A DNA stretch of 64,000 nucleotides, taken from contig OY829329.1 in assembly GCA_963691655.1 (NCBI GenBank), positions 63,730,852 to 63,794,851 of the forward strand. Direction: 5' to 3'. Positions 48,601 through 57,600 of the stretch are shown here, one piece after another. The DNA is from Toxonevra muliebris (lineage: Eukaryota > Arthropoda > Insecta > Diptera > Pallopteridae). The position numbers and the translations under genes were made by a program. The notes beneath the pieces were generated by a model. The model worked only from the letters and a program-made list of their open reading frames with translations, did no database searches and had not been told where the DNA came from. Within the stretch, counting starts at the first letter, position 1. Every line of letters begins with the position of its first letter.

Positions 48601-51600
48601 AAAATGTTTTTTTTTTTAATCAAAAAATGTTACATAAAAATAAGAAAATTTAATTTCAAAATTAGAATAGAAAATGTTATTTTAAAATCAAAAACTATTA
48701 TTTTAAAATCTGAAAATCTAATTTTAATGTAAAAAAAATGTTTTTTTAAATCAGAAAATGTTACTTAAAAATAAGAAAATGTAATATTGAAATCAGAATA
48801 GAAAACGTAATTTTCAAATCAGAAAACTTTATTTTAAAATCAGAAAATGTCTTTTTAAAATTGCAAAATGTTTTTTTTTGTGATCAGGAAATGTTTTTTT
48901 AAAATCAGAAAATGTAATTTTGAAATCCGAATGCTCGCTTCAAAATCAGAAAGCATCATCATCAGAAAATAAAATTTTAAAGCAAAAACTTTTTTTTCAA
49001 ATCAAAAAATGTTATGTCAAAATAAGAAAATGTCATTTTAAAATTAAGGAATGTTATTTTAAAATCAGATAATGCCATTTTAAAATCGGAAAATATCTTT
49101 TTAAAATCAGAAAATGTAATTTTGAAATCCGAATACTCGCTTCAATATCAGAAACCATCATTTTATAATCCGAAAATGCTGTCAAGTATCTATATATAAG
49201 TTCGGTTAGGTTTTAAGTGGTGGTGAATGACTCACATAAGCCGGCAAGATCCATAGGATTACAACGCACCGTGCAGCGTTAAAGTCAGTTTTCAGTATGA
49301 AAATACTCATAGCTTAAGCAATATGCTTTATGTACTCCCTAACGTTCTCAACCTAGTCCTAAGCTAGTTTTGAACTGTGACAAAACAAAAATATTCTAAA
49401 ATTACTTTCGGTTCAGAACCATTACCTGTCCTGCAGTAGATCGCTTTCTATCAGGCCAAGGTTGATCTAACAAACCCAGCTTTTGATTTTTTATTAAAAT
49501 TCGAATTCCTAAAATTTTAACTTCTTTTTCAAACAATATATTAACAGTGCCCAAGTTGTTTTTCTAGTCAAAGTCTCCTTGTTAAAGCATAAATACGTTA
49601 ATGTATTTTTAATTTGCAAGAAGTTGTTGCTACCATAAAAAAAAGAGTTAAAACAAAAATATTTCAGTATGTATGCATTGCAATTTTCAACTTGTTGCTG
49701 CTCGTTGAGATGAAATTTTTTTTTTTTTTGTTCGTTTCATTGCCGTCACATGCTGTCTTCAATTTGAAGTGCATGTAATTCCAAGTCAAGTCAATTTCTT
49801 GAAATACATAAAACAGAGAGAAGATCATTGCAAGTAGTGGCAACTAATTGCAACAGCAATAACAACTACAAAAATAAACACATTTCTTCAATTGCTTAAC
49901 GATGCTGCTGCAACACTTAGGTAATGTGCAACAACAAATGCGCAATTTAATTTCACTACGTAATAATGCCGCAACTTTTGTACATAAATAAGATAAGAAC
50001 CGAACGACAAATACCAACTATAAAAATTAATAATAATTAAATCAATAATTTAATGGCATAATTGTGTAGTTGTTGCATGAAATGTGCTCATTGGAGCTGC
50101 AACAATTGCAATAACAAAATATTATTTAGCACATGAAAAAATCGTCGTTTTTTATTGAATGATCATGCTACCAGTCAACTGATCTACAGTCAGAATTGTT
50201 GCTCATTACTGTTCAACAACTTAATTAAGTTTTTTTTTTGTTGTTGGAAGAAAAAAAAAATTGCTTAAAAATATTTTTTTTTTTTATTTTGTTTTAACCG
50301 TTTTTTTTTTTCTTTTGGATTTTTTGTATTTTCTGAAGTTTTTTTAAATATGAATTATTTTTTTTTATTGCACAATTTGTTCTTATAAATGCGCTGTAAA
50401 AAATACATTTTTTTATAATTACAAAAATATTTATTATTGTGTGATTTTCTGTGTTGATAAATTACTTAAATGAAAAACACACATTTTTTTTTCTCCAATT
50501 AATAGTAAATTAAAAGTTTTTCGATGAAAATTAATATGAGAGAGATGATAATATTTATTTTTTTTTATAATGAAGTGCAATGGGAAATATTTATTTTTAT
50601 TATGATCTTAAAATTACGTTTTCTGCTGATAATAAACTTATATTTTCTGATTTTAAAACAGCACTTTCTGGTTTTGAAATGAATATTTTGATTTTGAAAT
50701 TATTATTCTGAATTTAAAATGATTTTTATGATTTTAAAATGATTTTTATGATTTTAATGATTTTTACGACTTAAAAAAATTTTTGTAATTTAAAAATTGA
50801 ATGTTTTGAATTTAGAATGATGCTTTCTGATTTTAAAATTATTGTTCTGATTCCAAAATGATATTTCCCAGTTTGAATGGGCGCTTTCTGATTTTGAAAT
50901 GACCTTTCGGATTTCAAAATGACATTTTGTGATTTCATAGTGACGCTTTATAATTTTGAAATAATTATTTTGCTTTTGGAATGATATTTTCTGATTTAAA
51001 AATGAAAACTCTGTTTTTGAAATGGTGGTTTTTGATTTTGAAATGATTATTTTGATTTTAGAAGGAAATTTTCTAATTTAAAAATGACGTTTCCTGATTT
51101 TTAAATTATTATTTTTATTTTGATTTAAAAATAACCATTTTGAATTCAAAATGATAATTTTGTTTTCAAATGCCGTTTTATGATTTTGAAATGATCATTC
51201 TGATTTCAAAATGATATGTCATGATTTTGAAACGATTATCTTGAAATAGAAATGACATTTTCTGATATAAAAATGGCGTTTTGGAATTGACTAATGAATG
51301 AATGATTTCGAATTGACTGTTCTGATTTTAAAATGATATTTTATAATTTCAAAAAGAAAATTCTGTTTTTAAGATGACGCTGATAATAAACTTATATTTT
51401 CTGATTTTGAAACAGCGCTTTTGTTTTTGAAATGAATATTTTGATTTTAAAATGATTTTTATGATTTTAAATTTTTTTGTGATTTAATGTTAATGTTTTG
51501 AATTTAGAATGATGCTTTCTGATTTTAAAATTATTGTTCTGATTTTAGAATGATATTTCCCATTTTGAATGGGCGCTTTCTGATTTTGAAATAACCTTTC

Positions 51601-54600
51601 TGATTTCAAAATGACATTTTATGATTTCAAAGTGACGCTTTATAATTTTGAAATGATTATTTTGCTTTTGAAATGATCTCTTCTGATTTAAAAATGAAAA
51701 CTCTGTTTTTGAAATAGTGGTTTTGGATTTTGAAATGATTATTTTGATTTTAGAAGGAAATGTTCTAATTTAAAAATGACATTTCCTGATTTTGAAATGA
51801 TTATTTTTATTTTGAAATTATATTTTCTAATTTAAAAATAACCATTTTGAATTCAAAATGATAATTCTGTTTTTAAATATCAGTTTATGACATTGAAATG
51901 ATCGTTCTGATTTCAAAATGATATTTCATGATTTTAAAATAAAAATTCTGTTTTTAACATTACGCTTTCTGATTTTGAAACGATTATTTTGAAATTGAAA
52001 TGGCATTTTCTGATATAAAAATGGCGTTTTCGAATTAATTAATAAATGAAAGATTTCGAGTTGACTATTCTGATTTTAAAATGATATTTCATAATTTCAA
52101 AAAGAAAATTCTGTTTCTGTTTGCTTTCTGATTTTGAAATGATTTTTTGATATTTTTTAATTTAAAAATGACATTTTCTAATATTGAAATACTATTTTAA
52201 TTTTGAAACGATATTTTCTGATTTCAAAATGGTAATTCTGATTTTCAACTGACGCTTTCTTATTTTGAATTGACTATTCGGATTTCCAAATGATATTTAA
52301 AATGGTTTTTGATTTAGAAATGATTATACTTTCTTTAAAATGGAATTTTCTGATTTTAAAATGATAATTTCTTTTAAGAAAGAAAGTAAATTAAAGCAAC
52401 AAATTCAAAACTTTTTTAAAGGACATTTACAAACACGTAGATACATATTCTTCTAGTAAGGAAAGGATAAAAATAAAGTCAAGAAAGAAATATGTTATTA
52501 GCCTTTGAAAGCAGTAAACAAACACAAATGAGTTTTTAATTACAAATACTACGTAGTGAATGGAAAAATTTCCAATATCCCCACATACTAACTAATATTA
52601 GTTTTTAATAAGATATGACTATCAAGTAAAGTAGTCACTTACTGAGCAACTATTTACCACCACAAAGAAAATATAGCAAATACGACAATAGTTCAAATAA
52701 AACGCAGTACATTTCTACCCTTACGCCAATGAATTGTAACCAAACTGTAAACATTAAAATTGATTTGCAGCAGTGATTATAAATAGTGAGGCAATTTGAA
52801 GTGCGTGAAGTAGAATTTTTTTTATAACTTGAAGCTTGTTATTGTTGCTGTTATACCAAAATAACAAAAAACAGAAAACAAACAAAACAAAAAACAAACA
52901 AAACAAAAAACAGAAAACAAACAAAACTAGAAACAACAAATAAACACAGCCTATTGCTAAATGCGTATAAAATAGGTTCAAGGTTGTCGAAACAACTGAC
53001 CAACTTCAACAGTGAGACTCAAGTCTCAGTCACTGTCTCAAATCAAAAAACACACAAAAATAATAAAAACAAAAGTGCTACTATTTTTTTACTACTACTA
53101 TTTTGCAATTTCAAATTCGTAATTCACAATTTTACAATACAAAAAAAAAAAAAAACAACAACAAATATTTCAAATTGCATTTTATTTATTTTATTTTTTT
53201 TTTTCTAAATCAACTTTGAGCGATTTGTTGCCATTTTTTACGATTGGCTTAAATGAAAAATCGAATTTCAAATAGCTGCAAAAAATAATAAAATACAAAA
53301 TTAAATAAATAAATTAGAAAGAGAAGGAATATACAAAAAAAAAAAAAAAAAAGGTGAAATAGTATGCGAAATCACGCGTGAAAATTAAAAATCTGAACAA
53401 ATTTTTATGCACTTTTTTCTATCAATTTGAGCCAATCGAAACACGTTGTAAAATTTAATACGAAATTTATTGTTATGTATTTTTTTTTTTAATTTAAACT
53501 CCTCTGAGCCTCTTGGATTTGCTAGTAACTGAATGCATTACAAAATGTTGAGCTCAAGCTGTTAGACTACACACCTGGAATAGGTTAGGTTAAAAGTGGG
53601 GCGAATGTCTAACCAAAGAATATATAATACATAGAAGGCGCATCACGTACAAATTTATTTGTACAAAAATTTTGTTCTATGGAGCCATAACTGCCTCCAA
53701 TTTACTCTCAAAATTGAGTTGTCCTCATAAAAGCAAAGAGTGGTTGAAATTATTTGTTTCTTTTTGCTGTTGTCTTTGTTTAGTGAGAGGCAGAAGTTTT
53801 GTGTTTTCGTTTTTTCATGTTTTTTTTTGGTGCTTGCAATATGAGCTGGTATTTCATTATTTAGCAGTATTTATGTATGTCACAGATTATAAAATTCAAA
53901 TCCCCAGTTGTGACGCGAAAAAATAGGAATTTTTCAAGAATTTTTTCTAGTTAAACTACTAAAGTTTTTTATAAAAACTATTTATTATCTAAAAGTACAT
54001 GTATTGAACTTAACTTTAACAAATTTCTTTCGAAAATATTTGAATAGAAATTGGCCTTTCTGGAAAACATGTTTCGTGGTGATCAATATTTTGCAACTCT
54101 AGATCATTTGAAATCCAAAAATGAAATGGATTTACTTTTATTATAAGATTATCTAGTGATTGATCGAAGGATTTGAAAAAATATACATATTTAACAAAAT
54201 GGCCAACTGTCAACAGTTCGATTTTTACTAAAAAAAACGCTGATTTTTCAGTTGTAAAAAAAATGGTTTTGCATAAAAAAAATCCTTCGATTAATCTCCA
54301 GATTATTGTGTATTGAAGAAGCATATTTAATTTTAAGATAATTGGTTTAGTAGATGTTGAATAAGCGTGGTCAACGACTTCAATAACCACATTTTGAAAA
54401 GAACGTGTTGAACCCATATCGTTCCGGTACTAGATACCATGGTTCAATTTGGAAAATTTTCAAAACGCAATTTTCATACGTCTTCAATAAGAAGTTTTTG
54501 GCTTACTTCAAGAAAATAAGGTGACCAGGTGTAAAAATAAGAATAAAAAATAATTCTACACTACACCATGAACAACAAATATTCCCTGGGCTCAAATATA

Positions 54601-57600
54601 TTTAACACATTATTTTAGAAGTTATTATAAGTTAAAAATAGAAAAAATGCATTTGTGTTGAATTCTGCCTATTTTCCCACACATTTTTTATTTTCCCATA
54701 CATTTTTTTTACAAAGTTTAGTCAGCTGTAGCCTCTGGAAATATATAAGGACCAGTGAAGTTGTAATTTTCACAACAAGTTTGTTATTTTATCTAGGCGA
54801 ATTTGTCATTTCAATGTAAAATAATTAATTTTACTATTTTTTGTTGATTTTCAAACCCACCTTCCAAAAAAGGATGAACAGATATCTGGCCCTGAAGTCA
54901 GGTGAAAAACAATATTTTTAAATTATTTAAATGTAATTTTAAAGTCAGTATATATAAAAATATTATACAGTGATTACTTTTGGGAAACTTTGTAAATGTA
55001 TTTTTGACGAATTTTCAAAGTTGCTGTACGATTAATGGAACGTTGGGACGATATGAGTTAAAGTTTCAACTTTAATGTCAAGAAATTTTTTTGAAATATT
55101 TTGTTTTTTGAAATACAAAAATCAAATCGATTATTTGAAAGTTATGACTGGGGGTGCCCCTTCAAAACTTTCTAAAATAAATGTGTTTTTTTAAATAAAT
55201 TTTAAACACCGATTGATTTAAACTTTTTATGCTTTTTCGAATACAAAAAAAAAAAAAAAAAATATTACTAAAAAATAAGTTTGCGACGACCATAATTTTA
55301 ATTTACAAATTGAAAAAAAAAAAATTCAATTAGGTGGGAATACAATATTGATACTCGGCAACAACGCAAAAAAAGGAAACACATGTACCTACATATTAAA
55401 CGCAAAAAACTATTCCCATGAAACTATATGCAGTCTCACTTGGCGGCACTCTATAACGATGTGAGAGAACCTAAGAAAAAAACACCAAGAGAGTGCATGG
55501 GAGAGAGTAAAAGCAAAATAACTGAGTGGTTTTGCTCTTCCTCTTTACTGCGACCGCCCGCACCCGAAACGAAAGCAACATATTTTGCAAAAATTTTGAG
55601 AGATGCGCCTTCTATGTATTGTATATTCTTTGGTCTAACGTAAATCGACAGGATCTGAACAGCTCTCTATATTCAATGAGATCTCCGAGCAGTCTTTAAC
55701 ACTGTTTCCAATTCGGTCTACCGTCTCATTTCTCCATTGGAAGTGTAAAAAAAAAACTCTCAAATTCTTAACCAATAGCCAGGATTTACACCCCCCTCCC
55801 CCCCCCCCCAAACACAGCTAAAAAAAAAACAAAAGCAAACTCTCTTCTCTCTCTGTCGCTTGTCAAATTAGAAATAGATTTAAAATTGGCTACAGCCACA
55901 ATTGTGGTCGTGTCGTCGCTAAAATAATCGTCTCCATACGAACATGTTGTTTTTATAATTTGACAGATGTAGTCGTGTAGCTGCCGTCGTTAATTTGTAT
56001 GGTGCATGTTCAATGAAAATGCAATGACAATTTAGACCTGGTTCTAACTTTGGTGTAATCCATGTTTGAACTCTGAGAAAATGAACCTCATACGGTCGCC
56101 TGAAAAAATTTTCGTAACAATACCCACTTGCCTCCCTCTCTTCCTCTCTTCTCAATAAATATTTCATACTCTATAGTGGCAGCTAAAGGAACAAAAAAAA
56201 CTAATCTACTTACAACAAATGACTGACAAGTTCGGAAGTCAGTCAAGCTTATTTTTATTGCATTAGAGAGAGAATGAGTTTGCCACCTCCCATACAAAAA
56301 ACCGTAAAAAATCCCCAAAAAGTGGGGACTTTTTGTATTTACATCGAAATAATTTAAATTTTTGCACACATCATTTTTTTCGTTAAGAAATTAGTTTCTG
56401 AAAGTTTCAGAACAATCGGCTAAAAAATAAGCATCCAGTTCTCATAAAAGCTGAAAATTTGAAACATTTTTGTAATTTGGGTTTATGTTTCCTAAAAGTA
56501 AGTTTACAGATATTTGTTGTTCATTGAACAATGTTCAGTGACCTATGTATAATAAAATTTCATGGGCACATATTTCTTGAACATATTAACCCTCTATCAA
56601 CCCTCGTAATGGGTCAAAAAAGTAACTTTTTCGATAAGGGCAAAAATGACCCGTACTGGTGGGCGCCAAAGGGTTAATATGTTGGAGGAAAATATTCTAC
56701 GAAAAATTCTACTACAAATTTCCGAGCATACAAACAAGCTTTGATGCAAAACTAACAAGTTGTCTTATATTTTATTTTACTTAATCTGTTAGAAATGGGC
56801 AAACGTCCGCGTACAAAAAATATTTGAGGTAAACTTTTAAAACGCAGAGACCCGTATAATTTGTTCTCCCGAGTTCTATCAGAATCCACTTGCAGAACCT
56901 TATTATTTTTGGAAAATATATTTTTGTCGGATAATGTAATTTTCGTTTAGTAACGTTTGATCGCTGATGGTGAGAACTGGACGCTTATTTTTTAGCCGAT
57001 TGCTCTGAAACTTTCAGAAACTATCTTTTTAATGATAACAATGATGTGTGCAAAAATGTAAGCTATTTTGATGTAAAATAAGGGTTGTTGTTGTTGTTAA
57101 AGTGGCGGTTCGTGCTGAACCCAATTAGCTCTAATGTGCCGTTTTGATATCACATCCTCAGTTGTTTTTGGTTTGTATGGTTTTATTGTTCAGGCGGAGG
57201 AGTCAGATCCATCCCGACTGGTTTATGAAGCTTAGTAGTTCGTTTGGACTTATTTCACCTAGTTCCCCAAGGTTGTTGAAGTAAGGTTTGCCTTGAGTTT
57301 TCATCCTGGTTCGTCCCAGAGCCGGGCATTCACAGAGAAAGTGAGAGATAGTCTCTTTTTCTTCCGGATAATCGCAGCTGCGGCAAGTGGTGTTATGCGG
57401 AATTCTCATTTTGGCTGCTTGCTCACCAATGAGCCAGAACCCCGTGATGACCGCCGTCAGTCTTGAGATGTCCTTCCGGTTTTTGTGTATGAGTTGCACT
57501 GTTTTTTTCCAGTCGTAGACAGGCTATATTGCTCTGCTTATTTTGCAGGTAGGCAACCTGGTCCATCTACTATTGGCTCTTGCGAGATATTTTATAGAGA

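Noticed and set aside
54016..54417. 133-codon open frame on the - strand
   Set aside because: No recognisable domain, start context or splice support, and it overlaps an inverted repeat.
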